A stretch of DNA of 64,000 nucleotides, taken from assembly GCF_009753675.1 (NCBI RefSeq), contig NZ_WQLV01000012.1:62001-126000 (forward strand), written 5' to 3'. Positions within the stretch are counted from its first letter, which is position 1; every line of letters starts with the position of its first letter. Under the pieces are notes generated by a model that saw only the letters and a program-made list of their open reading frames with translations, did no database searches and was not told the origin of the DNA. Below are positions 17,729-26,794 of the stretch, in pieces. The position numbers were made by a program, and so were the translations under genes. Source of the DNA: Parasedimentitalea huanghaiensis (GTDB taxonomy: Bacteria; Pseudomonadota; Alphaproteobacteria; Rhodobacterales; Rhodobacteraceae).

Positions 17729-19144
17729 ATGAATTTTGTCAGTTCTAAACCAATCAAAACAACGCTATTGGCGGCAGCAACAGCACTACTAGCCATGTCT
17801 GCCCAAGCACAAGAAGAACCACGTCAAGTTCTGTTCACCAACGTAAATGTCTTCAACGGTGTCGATGATGGGCTGATTGAAAACGCTTCGGTTCTGGTCG
17901 AAGGCAATCTGATCAAAACCGTCTCAAGTGACGCAATCAGTGCCGAAGGCGCATTTGTTGTTGATGGCGAAGGCCGCACACTGATGCCTGGACTGATCGA
18001 CATGCACTCGCACCTATGTCTACGCGACGGCATTCCGTGGGCTCGCGACGCCTACGATCAGATGCTGGCAGGCGCATACACTTCTCAGGTCTTGATTGAT
18101 TATCTTGACCAGGGCTTCACCACGACACGGGACACGGGATGTAACGTCTTGGGCATCGCCAAGGGTGTAAACAACGGCATCATTCCCGGCCCCCGCATTT
18201 TCCCTAGCGGCGGCGTCATCAGCCAGACTGGCGGCCATGGCGACATCGGTAACTTCAATGACATGCCAGGAACCGTTGATGATCTGGAGAAGCATGGATG
18301 GTCCTACATCACTGATGGTGTGACCGAGGCACGGCGCGCAGCGCGGCACAACCTCCGTGGCGGTGCAACGCAAATCAAGGTGATGGCCGGTGGTGGCGTC
18401 GCCAGCGAATTCGACCCGATCCATATGACACAAATGTCCGTTGAAGAAATGGAAGCCATCGTTGAGGTGGCGCGCGACTACGGCACCTATGTCACGGTGC
18501 ATGCCTATCACGACCGCTCGGTCAACCGCGCAATCGACGCAGGTGTCCGGGTTATCGAGCACAACTTCCTCGTCTCCGAGGACACGATCATCCGGATGGC
18601 GGAAGAGGGTGTTGCGCTTTCGGCGCAGGCAACCATGTCGCTAGAGGTTTTCGATCCAAAGATGGTCGAACAGATCACGTTCTTCTCGGCCGATCAAAAG
18701 GCCAAGGCCGTGTCGGTGAACGCCGGAGCCACCCAGATGTTTGAGTGGGCAATAAAGCACAACGTGTTGATCGTAACCGGTGGCGACATGTTTGGCCCTG
18801 ATGTGGGACGTCAGGCCGAAAACCTGATCTGGTTCAACAAGATCGCGAACAACAACCTGTTTACACTGCAGACAGCCACTTCCAACGCAGCCGAAGTCCT
18901 TGGTTGGAGCGGCGAGATGAGCAAATACAAGGATGGTTCTCTCGGCGTGATCGCAGAAGGAGCCTACGCGGACATCATTCTCGTCGATGGCAATCCGTTA
19001 GAGAGCCTCGACGCCGTTCTGCGCGACAATGTCGACTTTGTCATGAAGGATGGTATCGTCCACAAGAACTGGTTGCCTGAAGAGAATGCGCCAGTTTTCA
19101 AGCCAGCGCAAACTAATCGCAACGCCTATCCCAGCAACAACTAA
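17729..19144 (+). CDS. Exported metal-dependent amidohydrolase
   Basis: A 471-aa amidohydrolase-superfamily enzyme with a signal peptide (cleavage near AMSAQAQEE). Metal and catalytic motifs are in order: MHSHL (HxH), IKVMAGGG (bridging carboxylated Lys), VHAYH, IEHNF, and VTGGD with the final Asp. The layout matches imidazolonepropionase-like enzymes, many of which are dipeptidases or carboxypeptidases of the prolidase type. It is preceded by TTGAGGAAAC and lies divergent to the AraC gene. Export suggests it acts in the periplasm on a small peptide or N-acyl compound. Confidence 0.88.
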   Translation: MNFVSSKPIKTTLLAAATALLAMSAQAQEEPRQVLFTNVNVFNGVDDGLIENASVLVEGNLIKTVSSDAISAEGAFVVDGEGRTLMPGLIDMHSHLCLRDGIPWARDAYDQMLAGAYTSQVLIDYLDQGFTTTRDTGCNVLGIAKGVNNGIIPGPRIFPSGGVISQTGGHGDIGNFNDMPGTVDDLEKHGWSYITDGVTEARRAARHNLRGGATQIKVMAGGGVASEFDPIHMTQMSVEEMEAIVEVARDYGTYVTVHAYHDRSVNRAIDAGVRVIEHNFLVSEDTIIRMAEEGVALSAQATMSLEVFDPKMVEQITFFSADQKAKAVSVNAGATQMFEWAIKHNVLIVTGGDMFGPDVGRQAENLIWFNKIANNNLFTLQTATSNAAEVLGWSGEMSKYKDGSLGVIAEGAYADIILVDGNPLESLDAVLRDNVDFVMKDGIVHKNWLPEENAPVFKPAQTNRNAYPSNN

Positions 19145-19157
19145 AACTCGCGGTCAA

Positions 19158-19205
19158 GGCAAAGCTGGCAACATCATGTAAAAACACGCGACCGTCAGCT
19201 TTGCC
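19158..19205 (+). repeat. Inverted repeat between the two amidohydrolase genes
   Basis: GGCAAAGCTG (19158-19167) and CAGCTTTGCC (19196-19205) are perfect 10-base complements separated by 28 bases. It is likely an RNA hairpin in the spacer that sets relative expression of the two genes. No U-run follows. Confidence 0.45.
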
Positions 19206-19244
19206 GTAAGTTGAGTTCCAAGGCTCAGCAATCAGGAGAGCAAA

Positions 19245-20627
19245 ATGAAATACCTACAGCTTATTGGTGCAGTTCTCACCTCTGCGGGGATCGCCACAGC
19301 CACACTGGCTCAGGAAGAGCCAGCACAAACGCTGTTCACCAACGTCAACATATTTGACGGCACTAGTAAAACCTTGATGAAAAACGCCAGTGTTCTGATC
19401 GAGGGCAACTTGATCAAAACAATCTCAACCAGTGAAATTAGTGCGGCGGATGCCACGATCATTGACGGTGGTGGCCGCACACTGATGCCGGGGCTGGTCG
19501 AAGCCCACGCGCATTTAATGCTGATGGGGCCATCTCTTCCGGTCATGGAAGCGAACACAACATGGGAAGACTTTGCGATCCATGGCGTCAAAATGTCTGA
19601 AATGTACCTGATGCAGGGTTTCACGACAGTGCGTGATGCTGGCGGTGCGAACGCCGGATTACAGCGCGCAGTCAACGCGGGAACGATCGTCGGGCCACGC
19701 ATTTATCCGTCTGCTGCTTTCATCGGTACCCGCGGCGGTCATGCGGATTTCGCAAATTTCACCTCCCCTGTTGGCGAGTCGACCAATATGGGACGTTTAA
19801 ATATGGCTCAAGAAGTTGACAGCGTTGCCGAAGTTCAAAAATTCGGACGAAACAACTTTCGCATGGGCGCCAGCCAATTGAAGTTTATGCAGTCGGGCGG
19901 TGTTGTATCGGCCTTTGACCCCTGGCAATTGCTTGCCGGTTCTCAAGAAGAAATCGAAGCTGCTGTTCAGGTTGCAAATGAATACGGCAGCTATGTGATG
20001 GCCCATTCTTATCGAAAAGAAGCCATCATGACGGCGCTGAACGCTGGGGTGCGGTCGATTGAACATGGTTTCATGTTTGACTGCGAAATTTCAGCACTCA
20101 TGGAGGAGAAAGGTGCCTATATTACTACGAACCTAACCGCGTTCGATCCCGGTTTGCTGGATATACCCGCAGTAAATTCTGTGCCTGCCAGTCTGCGCAA
20201 GGCAAAGTCCGCGTCGGCTGCCTTTGTTGATTACATTCCGAATATGAAGCAATGCCCTGCAAAACGGGCCTTTCAAACTGATTGCGTCGGCGGCGTCGGG
20301 GACTGCAGTAAGCAGATCGCTTATGAAAAATTCCTCAATGCTGATTTCTTTGATCCGCACACGGCGCTTGTGACGATGACATCAACCGGTGGCGAGTTGG
20401 TGGCCTTGTCTGGTGATTTCATGAACCCCTACCCTGACGGCAAGTTGGGTGTGATCAAAGAAGGTGCCTATGCGGATATCTTGTTGGTGGATGGTAACCC
20501 ACTGGAGGATTTTTCGGTCATGGGAACATCTGACAAGTGGTTCGATGGACCGATACGCCCATACAGCGTTGAGACAATGCCCCTCATCATGAAAGACGGT
20601 GTCATCTACAAGAACACGTTGAACTGA
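19245..20627 (+). CDS. Exported amidohydrolase, paralogue of the upstream gene
   Basis: A 460-aa protein with a signal peptide (near TATLAQEEP), similar throughout to the preceding enzyme: TLFTNVNIFDG, LMPGLVEAHAHL, QLKFMQSGG, VMAHSY, SIEHGF, and the same C-terminal EGAYADILLVDGNPLE. The segment with the final catalytic Asp differs. Instead of VTGGDMFG it has a cysteine-bearing stretch AFQTDCVGGVGDCSKQ; the Asp of QTD is the likely equivalent. GGAGAG precedes the ATG. The pair arose by duplication and has probably diverged in substrate preference. Confidence 0.85.
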   Translation: MKYLQLIGAVLTSAGIATATLAQEEPAQTLFTNVNIFDGTSKTLMKNASVLIEGNLIKTISTSEISAADATIIDGGGRTLMPGLVEAHAHLMLMGPSLPVMEANTTWEDFAIHGVKMSEMYLMQGFTTVRDAGGANAGLQRAVNAGTIVGPRIYPSAAFIGTRGGHADFANFTSPVGESTNMGRLNMAQEVDSVAEVQKFGRNNFRMGASQLKFMQSGGVVSAFDPWQLLAGSQEEIEAAVQVANEYGSYVMAHSYRKEAIMTALNAGVRSIEHGFMFDCEISALMEEKGAYITTNLTAFDPGLLDIPAVNSVPASLRKAKSASAAFVDYIPNMKQCPAKRAFQTDCVGGVGDCSKQIAYEKFLNADFFDPHTALVTMTSTGGELVALSGDFMNPYPDGKLGVIKEGAYADILLVDGNPLEDFSVMGTSDKWFDGPIRPYSVETMPLIMKDGVIYKNTLN

Positions 20628-20633
20628 TGCTGT

Positions 20634-20666
20634 GTTGGCGGCCTAATGATCGGGGCCGCCAACTTT
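20634..20666 (+). terminator. Hairpin after the second amidohydrolase gene
   Basis: GTTGGCGGCC and GGCCGCCAAC form a perfect 10-bp stem (20634-20643, 20654-20663) followed by TTT. It starts seven bases after the stop codon and may be a weak terminator or attenuator before the porin gene. Confidence 0.6.
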
Positions 20667-20692
20667 CTGTAACTCCGATAGGATTTGCCCTC

Positions 20693-21880
20693 ATGCGTTT
20701 CAGCTTTCTCGCCCTATTCTTTCTGGCTGCGCTTTCATTTGGCACATCGACCTTCGCTCAGGGTCTTGGTGGCCCGTCATCCGTCCAGGCCGACCTGACC
20801 CCCGGCGACGGGCTGACTGATCCGCAATACCGTTCGGATTTCCCCAAGAACATCGCGCCCAGTTGGTTTGCGTGGAAAGATCAACTGGGCGAACAGCGGT
20901 TCAAGTTCAACATCGATTACCTGTCAATTGGCCAGTCCTCTACCTCAAACATGGGCGAGGGTCATGCCAGCGGCGGCATTGCCCGGCTCTATGGTAGCTG
21001 GCAAGCAACCGAACTGGGATCGCTGACCTTCAAAATCGAAGACCGCCACACCTATGGGGTCGTCGCTCCGCAGTTTTTGGGCCTGAACGGCGGGGCGCTG
21101 TCGATCACCGGAACAGCTTTTAACGGCAATGGCACAATGTTGACCAACCTGTTCTGGACCCAGCGCGCTGCAGATGGGTCGTGGACCCTGCAAGTTGGTC
21201 AAATCGACGTGACAGACTTCACCGATATCTACGGGCTGGTCAGCCCCTACACGTCATTTCAGAACCTGTCCTTCAACACCAACCCGACCATCAATGCCCC
21301 CAATCAGGGGTTAGGGATTGCAGGTGGCGCCAAACTGGGTAGCAATTTTTATGTCATCGGCGCGGTGGCGGACGCCAACGCCGATCCGACAGACCCTGAC
21401 TTAGACGTCTTTTCAGACGGCGACCTCTACAAGAGTATCGAGATTGGTTACACAAGCGGCTTTGACCGGATCTATTTCGACAATATCCACCTGACACTGT
21501 GGCACGGAGATGCCGCAACCGATGGTAGTCGAGCCGAGGACTACGGCGCATCCTTTTCAGCAGCCTGGTTCATTGACAACAAGTGGATGCCCTTCCTGCG
21601 CGCTGGGGCCTCTAAGGGCACGGAAGCGCTTTACGAGCGGTCTGTGTCCGCTGGCGTTGGGTACTACGGACGAAATACCGATCTGGGCGGGTTAGGCCTG
21701 AACTGGGCCGAGGCAAAAGGCATACCGGGCAGTCAAACAACCGCTGAGCTATTCTATCGTTTTTCGATTTCCCCAGGCCTGCAGATCACTCCTTCGTTAC
21801 AGTACATCCATAACCCGCTGAACAACCCGGGCCAAAGCAGTATAACCATTGCCGGAGTTCGGGCGCGGATTGTGTTCTGA
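20693..21880 (+). CDS. Outer-membrane carbohydrate-porin-like protein (OprB family)
   Basis: A 395-aa exported beta-barrel candidate. The signal peptide runs to about GTSTFAQG. The mature part has alternating amphipathic strands with many aromatic residues and ends in RARIVF, whose terminal Phe is the BAM-recognition signal of outer-membrane proteins. Features such as NPTINAPNQGLGIAGGAKLG and the C-terminal QYIHNPLNNPGQ resemble OprB-like porins. ATG 20693 is chosen because the signal peptide starts there, although an in-frame ATG overlaps the upstream stop at 20627. It probably admits the substrate of the neighbouring periplasmic amidohydrolases. Confidence 0.8.
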   Translation: MRFSFLALFFLAALSFGTSTFAQGLGGPSSVQADLTPGDGLTDPQYRSDFPKNIAPSWFAWKDQLGEQRFKFNIDYLSIGQSSTSNMGEGHASGGIARLYGSWQATELGSLTFKIEDRHTYGVVAPQFLGLNGGALSITGTAFNGNGTMLTNLFWTQRAADGSWTLQVGQIDVTDFTDIYGLVSPYTSFQNLSFNTNPTINAPNQGLGIAGGAKLGSNFYVIGAVADANADPTDPDLDVFSDGDLYKSIEIGYTSGFDRIYFDNIHLTLWHGDAATDGSRAEDYGASFSAAWFIDNKWMPFLRAGASKGTEALYERSVSAGVGYYGRNTDLGGLGLNWAEAKGIPGSQTTAELFYRFSISPGLQITPSLQYIHNPLNNPGQSSITIAGVRARIVF

Positions 21881-22443
21881 CAAACAAAGCGACACGTCTC
21901 GTGGGTCACAGCCCCGCGTGTCCTTCAATGCAGGGAGGCTTTGTAGTCCCTTCAAGATGGCAACCCCAATGATCTGTTCACTTTTGACCAGGGATTAACA
22001 TTGAAGCGGTGACTACTTAAATGAAGCAAAGAGCCATTATGGTTGGTACCGTTTCATTGCATATTCCAGCGATTAGAAGCGGAGTTTATAATTGATATGA
22101 GCTTATACAATTTCATGCAGAAAGATTGGTCGGAACCAAAATTCAGTCACCTGCAGCAGAACTAAGCTAAGGGTTATCCACGTTCACAAACCACTGTTTG
22201 ACGATGTTCGCGAACCCCAGCAAGATAAGGGATCGCCAATTTTTGGGTGTGTTATACCTGCGAAACCGGCCTAACTCTCCCATTTGGGCAACTTAGGCTT
22301 AGTTTAACATTTCATAGGGCCCACAATTGCATAGCCATTGATGAACACAAACCCATTGATTTCATCGAATAATTTCTTAGAATTCGAACAAAATGCCGCC
22401 CGAAGGCGGCATGGTCTCAATTTTGATGGAATTATTGGTGGCG
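21881..22443. other. Gene-free region downstream of the porin
   Basis: Low-GC, stop-rich sequence with no coding frame I would support. A weak dyad (GACACG...CGTGTC, about 21890-21920) just after the porin stop may terminate that operon. The only strong structure is the minus-strand terminator at 22394-22413. Confidence 0.45.
22380..22413 (-). terminator. Rho-independent terminator, minus strand
   Basis: Read on the minus strand, ATGCCGCC-TTCG-GGCGGCAT forms an 8-bp stem with a UUCG tetraloop (22394-22413) followed by TTTGTT. It terminates leftward transcription from a locus that now looks decayed (22444 to about 23360). Confidence 0.7.
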
Positions 22444-22680
22444 CTAAGCTTCCGGGATCGAAAAACACACCTCATCTGAAAGATCTAGACGCGGCGATTC
22501 CACCAAACTGATCACCTCTTCCGGTCCGATCAGCCTTGCATTGAGCCTGAAGCCCGTTTGCAGCCGAAGCCTCTCTTTCAAGTAACAGCTGAACAGCAGA
22601 TCAAGGATAATCTCGAGCTCCGTTCGCGATCGTTCTGCTGCTCCGGTTTGGTGCTCAAATCCCGGTGGTACTTCGCCCAC
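22444..22680 (-). pseudogene. Unidentified open frame in a decayed minus-strand locus
   Basis: A 78-codon frame ending RLDLSDEVCFSIPEA just before the minus-strand terminator. A second open stretch in another frame directly upstream (22620-22770, containing LASKIGQAIDGRGVSKLKQR) is interrupted by a stop. The position before a terminator and leucine/charge patterning suggest remnants of a real gene broken by frameshift. I do not recognise the family. Confidence 0.25.
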
Positions 22681-22876
22681 TGGAGAAAAACTCTCTCAAT
22701 TCTCTGCTTCAATTTGGAAACGCCGCGACCATCAATAGCCTGACCAATCTTGCTGGCAAGGACCGTTTGTTCCTAGATGCGATGAAACAACCCAAGGTCA
22801 AGAAGGGAATCACCCCCCAAGTCCAACATCGTATCAGCTTGCAGGTCCGTCCCACCGCTACTGAATTAACCGATCA

Positions 22877-23224
22877 GATAACCACGGCTTCTAGGCCGAT
22901 GAACCTCAGTCTCAACGCGTGACCCCAACCATAAACTCCATAGTCGAATTGTATCGGATGACGTTAGAGAGCCTTCACTCATGGCGAAGTTGCAAACAGA
23001 TCTATCGGTCGGTAATTGCGTAAGCCAAGCGCACAGACAATCATACATTTTTCTGCCGCCTCTTGATCACCAAAGACCACAGTCGCTCGAGATATGGCTT
23101 CTGCAAACTGCCAAAGGCGGCTTCCCTGTTCGATGGAACGATAACTTTTGCCATCCTCGGAATTTCGCTTCTCGGTTGGTACTCGAGCCATGTTTCTACT
23201 GGCCGCTCCTGTCCACATTGGCAT
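22877..23224 (-). pseudogene. Decayed MbcA/ParS/Xre-type (DUF2384) antitoxin
   Basis: The minus-strand frame reads EAISRATVVFGDQEAAEKC... then LRNYRPIDLFATSP, and after a stop VKAL, another stop, then QFDYGVYGW. This matches the family pattern of FGD..EA..W, a P(I/L)DL(L/F)AT motif, and a final R(I/F)(E/D)YGVY. Two in-frame stops (near 22979 and 22967) break the C-terminal part. Intact versions neutralise RES-domain NAD-degrading toxins. No RES gene remains downstream, so only a scar of a toxin-antitoxin module is left. Confidence 0.6.
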
Positions 23225-23380
23225 GTGTGCCTCCCAACCTTGCGGTCGTCAAAACAGACATCACCATCCGGCGCAAAAGGCGCACAGCGGCCATTCGCTG
23301 AGCTTTGCATCAAGGTCAACTGCGCGGGGCGAAGCGTGAATTCGCAGCGAATGCTCAAATGGCCATTCCCCCACTAAGTG

Positions 23381-23920
23381 CTAGCCTGATCGACGAATTG
23401 CGAGCTCGCGATAAAGGGCCTCTCGGCTCACCGAAAGCTCGTTTGCAATTCCCTGCCACTGCCCTTTCTCTGGCAGGGGGCCATATTCTGCCAGCCAGGC
23501 ATTTAGTCTATCAGAAACGGTTTTGAGGCTGCGAATTTCAGCACGCATGCGCGTACTTTGTACCGTCCTTGCCAAATGCGCAGCCCAAGTTTCGGACACT
23601 TCCGCATCTGCCCGCAAGGCGCGCCGGAACTCCTGTCGTGGCAAGGCGAGCAGAAGTGTAGGCTCCACAACGGTGCAGTCGCAATGGTAGCAGTCCGCAT
23701 AGACTGAAGCCTCGGCAACCACATCTCCTGCTTTGGCCCTTTGAAGGTAGACCGCGTCACCGTTGGCAAGATGTCTTAGCAAAACGGCACAGCCATCGCG
23801 CACGAAATAAACATGGGTAACGCACGCACCAGAAAGGAACACGGTCGCACCCGCGTCAAAGCGACGTTCTTGCGCGCCATTAAACAGTGAAGAAAATCCA
23901 AGGGACATGATCATTATCAT
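23381..23920 (-). CDS. Crp/Fnr-family transcriptional regulator
   Basis: About 179 aa. A cyclic-nucleotide-binding-type sensor barrel (residues 10-115, with FLSGACVTHVYFVRDGCAVLL and KAGDVVAEASVYA) is followed by a C-terminal winged helix ending in GIANELSVSREALYREL. No Fnr-type N-terminal cysteine cluster is present, so it is not an iron-sulfur oxygen sensor. Three in-frame ATGs (23920, 23914, 23908) are possible; the frame continues upstream but reads into the divergent gene. It sits head-to-head with the Spy-like gene and may control it. Confidence 0.85.
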   Translation of the reverse strand: MIMIMSLGFSSLFNGAQERRFDAGATVFLSGACVTHVYFVRDGCAVLLRHLANGDAVYLQRAKAGDVVAEASVYADCYHCDCTVVEPTLLLALPRQEFRRALRADAEVSETWAAHLARTVQSTRMRAEIRSLKTVSDRLNAWLAEYGPLPEKGQWQGIANELSVSREALYRELAIRRSG

Positions 23921-23971
23921 ATCTGATGCAGCGCAAATTTGACAGAAATACTGGCGAAAAGGAGCCAAAAT

Positions 23972-24556
23972 ATGAAATCGCCACTTTTGATTGCCCTCTT
24001 GATGATCGCCGTCGGAGCGCCTGCGCTGGCTGAAACCATCCATCAACCCTACAAAGGTTTTGAGATTAGAAGCATTGCCAGTCTTTCCGTCAAAGATATC
24101 GAAGAATTGCAAAGCGGCGCAGGCTGGGGTTTGGCCTTGCCAGCCGAGTTGAACGGTTATCCAGGCCCAGCACATGTGCTGGAGTTGCAAACCGACCTTG
24201 ATCTGACGCCTTCGCAAGCCAGCCAAATGCAAGCGATTTTTGATGCCATGCAAATAGAGGCAGTAACCCAAGGAAACGCACTGATCCAAGCCGAACACGA
24301 TCTTGATCAAGGTTTCAAATCTGGTGATCTTTCACCAGCAAAATTACGTACATTGATTGCCGCCGCCGAGGCTGCGCGTGCCAACTTACGCTACATTCAT
24401 TTGTCGCGGCACTTGATGAGTGTTGACGTGCTCTCAGCGGAGCAAAGTTCGAAGTACTCTGAATTGCGTGGGTACATATCTGATCCGTGCCAGCCCGTTC
24501 CCTATGGTCATGATGTTGACATGTGGCGCAAGCACAACGGATGTGGAGATAACTGA
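23972..24556 (+). CDS. Spy/CpxP-like periplasmic protein
   Basis: A 194-aa exported protein. ATG 23972 follows AAAGGAG and starts a clear signal peptide (MKSPLLIALLMIAVGAPALA). The mature part is helical and contains the family-type motif LTPSQASQMQAIFDAM (about residue 78) plus a long helix LSPAKLRTLIAAAEAARANL. This layout is that of heavy-metal-resistance/Spy-type periplasmic chaperones. Two C-terminal cysteines (SDPCQP and NGCGDN) may form a disulfide. Divergent from the Crp-like gene and near the copper island. Confidence 0.7.
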   Translation: MKSPLLIALLMIAVGAPALAETIHQPYKGFEIRSIASLSVKDIEELQSGAGWGLALPAELNGYPGPAHVLELQTDLDLTPSQASQMQAIFDAMQIEAVTQGNALIQAEHDLDQGFKSGDLSPAKLRTLIAAAEAARANLRYIHLSRHLMSVDVLSAEQSSKYSELRGYISDPCQPVPYGHDVDMWRKHNGCGDN

Positions 24557-25064
24557 CAAGGGAATTTTGGAACACTGTGTCGCATCAAGAAATTTGGGCT
24601 TGATGCTGCCATTTGCCTCATAAGACACCTAGGCTCGTTTTAGGGTCCGCTCAGGGAATTCCGATGGTATCCTGCACCGCTGCAAGTCGTGTTGAACTTA
24701 GCTAACTAAAATCAATCCCAACCCAGAAATCACTATCTGTTCTCCATTCTAGCGACAGATGTTCTATCACGGTGATATTTGCTTATATTGTTTGATGAGG
24801 AGCTCGAGCAACAACATGCATTAATCGGCATTCCTCTTGGGGAAGTTCTGCTAAGATCGTGTCGACGGCGCGCGAAACCTGTACGCCTATGGCAGGCAAA
24901 TCTATTGACTAGGACATATCCATGAAACCGGACATGAGCAGGCGAGGTTCAACTTGTACTGGCGTCGCGTGTAATTTCACTGCGGAACACGTTGCTTCAA
25001 GTTCGGTCACCGGCCTTGATGCTGTAGTCCGGCGTCAGAAGTTTTGGACCAAGGCTGTAACCCT
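24557..25064. other. Intergenic region upstream of acetate kinase
   Basis: About 500 bases without a gene I can support. It contains an odd palindrome TATCACGGTGATA (24765-24777) that could be a regulator site. A short open frame (about 24790-24920, with DEELEQQHALIGIPLGEVLL) has no start signal and no recognised family; it could be a remnant. Confidence 0.4.
24582..24606 (+). terminator. Stem-loop after the Spy-like gene
   Basis: GCATCAAG and CTTGATGC form an 8-bp stem with a 9-base loop, 25 bases after the stop codon. There is no strong U-run. Probable 3' end of the short transcript. Confidence 0.45.
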
Positions 25065-26255
25065 ATGATGGATGCAATTCTTGTTATCAATGCCGGCTCT
25101 TCCAGTCTGAAGTTCCAGATTTTCGCGGTCGCGGGCGACGACCTGTCGCATCATGTTCGCGGCCAGATCGATGGTATTGGCGTGCGCCCTAGGCTGCGCG
25201 CCACCGGAGCGGATGGTGAGGTACTGATCGACCAAGCCTTCACTCCCAAGGATGTGCCGGACCTTCCCGCCGCAATCACCGAGACACGTACATGGCTAAA
25301 TGGGCTGGAGAGATTTCGGTTCCGCGCTATCGGCCATCGTGTCGTGCATGGCGGACCGCGTTATGATGGACCTGTGCTGATTGACGCCAATGTCCTGAAG
25401 CAGCTTGCTTCTTACCAAGATCTTGCCCCGTTGCATCAGCCCAATAACCTCGCGCCGATCCAGCTAGCAATGGAGATTGCCCCTGAGGTGCCGCAGGTCG
25501 CATGCTTTGACACCGCATTTCATCGTGGTCACGACGAGATTGCCAGCAGCTATGCCTTGCCAAGCGCGTTCTATGAAGAAGGTGTACGGCGCTATGGGTT
25601 TCACGGACTGTCCTATGAGTACATTACCGGGCGCCTCAGCGAGATTATGCCCGACGCGGTTAAGGGCAAGGTGATTATCGCTCATCTAGGTAGCGGTGCA
25701 TCAATGTGCGCAGTGTCCGACGGGCGCAGTATTGAAAGCACCATGGGGTTCACGGCGCTCGACGGGCTGCCAATGGGCACCCGGCCAGGGCAGCTTGATC
25801 CGGGCGTCGTGCTACACTTGATAACCGCAAAAGGCATGAGTGCGGACGCTGTGTCGGACTTGCTGTATCATGAGTCCGGCCTCAAGGGACTATCAGGCCA
25901 GTCAAGCGACATGCGCGACCTGCTAGCCAGCAAAAACCCGCGCGCAGCGCTTGCTGTCGATCATTTCGTCTACCGGTCCGGGATGATGGCGGGAATGCTC
26001 GCTGCGGCTCTTGGCGGTCTGGACGCTTTTGTCTTCACCGCAGGGGTCGGTGAGAATTCACCCGAGATCCGGGCGCGGATTGCTGATAAGCTGGGCTGGC
26101 TTGGGGTTGAAATCGACCATGTGGCAAACGAGGCTGGGGCAACCTGCATTTCGACCCATGCAAGCCGCATTGCTTTGTACGTTATTCCAACGGACGAGGA
26201 GCTGGTTATCGCTCGCCATACCCTCACTATTGTTAGGGAAAAGGCCCAATTGTGA
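25065..26255 (+). CDS. ackA: Acetate kinase
   Basis: A 396-aa cytoplasmic enzyme that interconverts acetate + ATP and acetyl phosphate + ADP. The N-terminal phosphate-binding motif is [11 protein letters not shown], followed by the conserved [29 protein letters not shown] and the C-terminal [10 protein letters not shown]. Length is normal. Two adjacent ATGs (25065, 25068) are possible starts. No pta or phosphoketolase gene accompanies it, so acetyl phosphate must come from an enzyme encoded elsewhere, for example sulfoacetaldehyde acetyltransferase or phosphoketolase. Neighbouring DNA is decayed, hinting at rearrangement. Confidence 0.95.
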   Translation: MMDAILVINAGSSSLKFQIFAVAGDDLSHHVRGQIDGIGVRPRLRATGADGEVLIDQAFTPKDVPDLPAAITETRTWLNGLERFRFRAIGHRVVHGGPRYDGPVLIDANVLKQLASYQDLAPLHQPNNLAPIQLAMEIAPEVPQVACFDTAFHRGHDEIASSYALPSAFYEEGVRRYGFHGLSYEYITGRLSEIMPDAVKGKVIIAHLGSGASMCAVSDGRSIESTMGFTALDGLPMGTRPGQLDPGVVLHLITAKGMSADAVSDLLYHESGLKGLSGQSSDMRDLLASKNPRAALAVDHFVYRSGMMAGMLAAALGGLDAFVFTAGVGENSPEIRARIADKLGWLGVEIDHVANEAGATCISTHASRIALYVIPTDEELVIARHTLTIVREKAQL

Positions 26256-26446
26256 GGCTCAAGTACGGTCTCATTCTCCCACATAAAGTTCGCCGCTGCA
26301 GGAACGCTGGTTCAACAGGGTAATTGCCATACAGTTCGCCTTGGAATTGGATGTGGGTGTATAGCGGGGCAATCAGGGGCTATTGGAAAAACAGGCGCGA
26401 ACCGGCTCTTGCCCTAGCCCCAGTTTGCAAGTGGACATATCTCGAT

Positions 26447-26725
26447 TTAGTTACAATCCAAGTGCTCGACAATCAGCTTCGCGAAGGGAGCTACGTCTCT
26501 TTCAAAACTCGCGGTATCGAGGGCCTTCATATAGCGCTTCCGCTGATCAAGCCTGATCACAGCTCAACGACAGCCTGAGCTTGCGAAATCAGCGTTCATA
26601 GCAAGGCGAGCGAGTCTCCCATTCCCGTCCGGGTGCTGATGGATGTAGCCCAGAAACCAGTGACCAAGGACTGCGCGCGCAAAAGGATGCTCCTCTTCGT
26701 CAAAGTCGGGCTCTTCACGTCCGTA
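26447..26725 (-). pseudogene. Fic-domain protein remnant with in-frame stop
   Basis: Minus-strand reading gives PDFDEEEHPFARAVLGHW, then the Fic core IHQHPDGNGRLARLAMN, corresponding to HxFxDGNGRxxR. After SSGCR an in-frame TGA occurs where intact homologues usually have Trp, followed by AVIRLDQRKRYMKALDTASF and a natural TAA. The 5' part is absent. Fic proteins AMPylate targets and often act as toxins; this copy lacks its N-terminal half and cannot make a complete domain. It occupies the otherwise gene-free gap 26256-26794. Confidence 0.75.
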
Positions 26726-26794
26726 TCACAGTCAAGTTAGTCGGCATTCCCTCCTACTTAGGTATGTCTATTATCATAAAGATGGAGGACCACG

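Noticed and set aside
22981-23377. Plus-strand frames of about 100 codons opposite the decayed antitoxin
   Set aside because: No start signals or motifs; the minus strand carries the recognisable DUF2384 pattern, so these are antisense shadows.
23895-23925. Fnr box (TTGAT-N4-ATCAA) at TGATCATTATCA between the Crp-like and Spy-like genes
   Set aside because: Only a partial match, and it overlaps the possible start codons of the Crp-like gene, so no operator is claimed.
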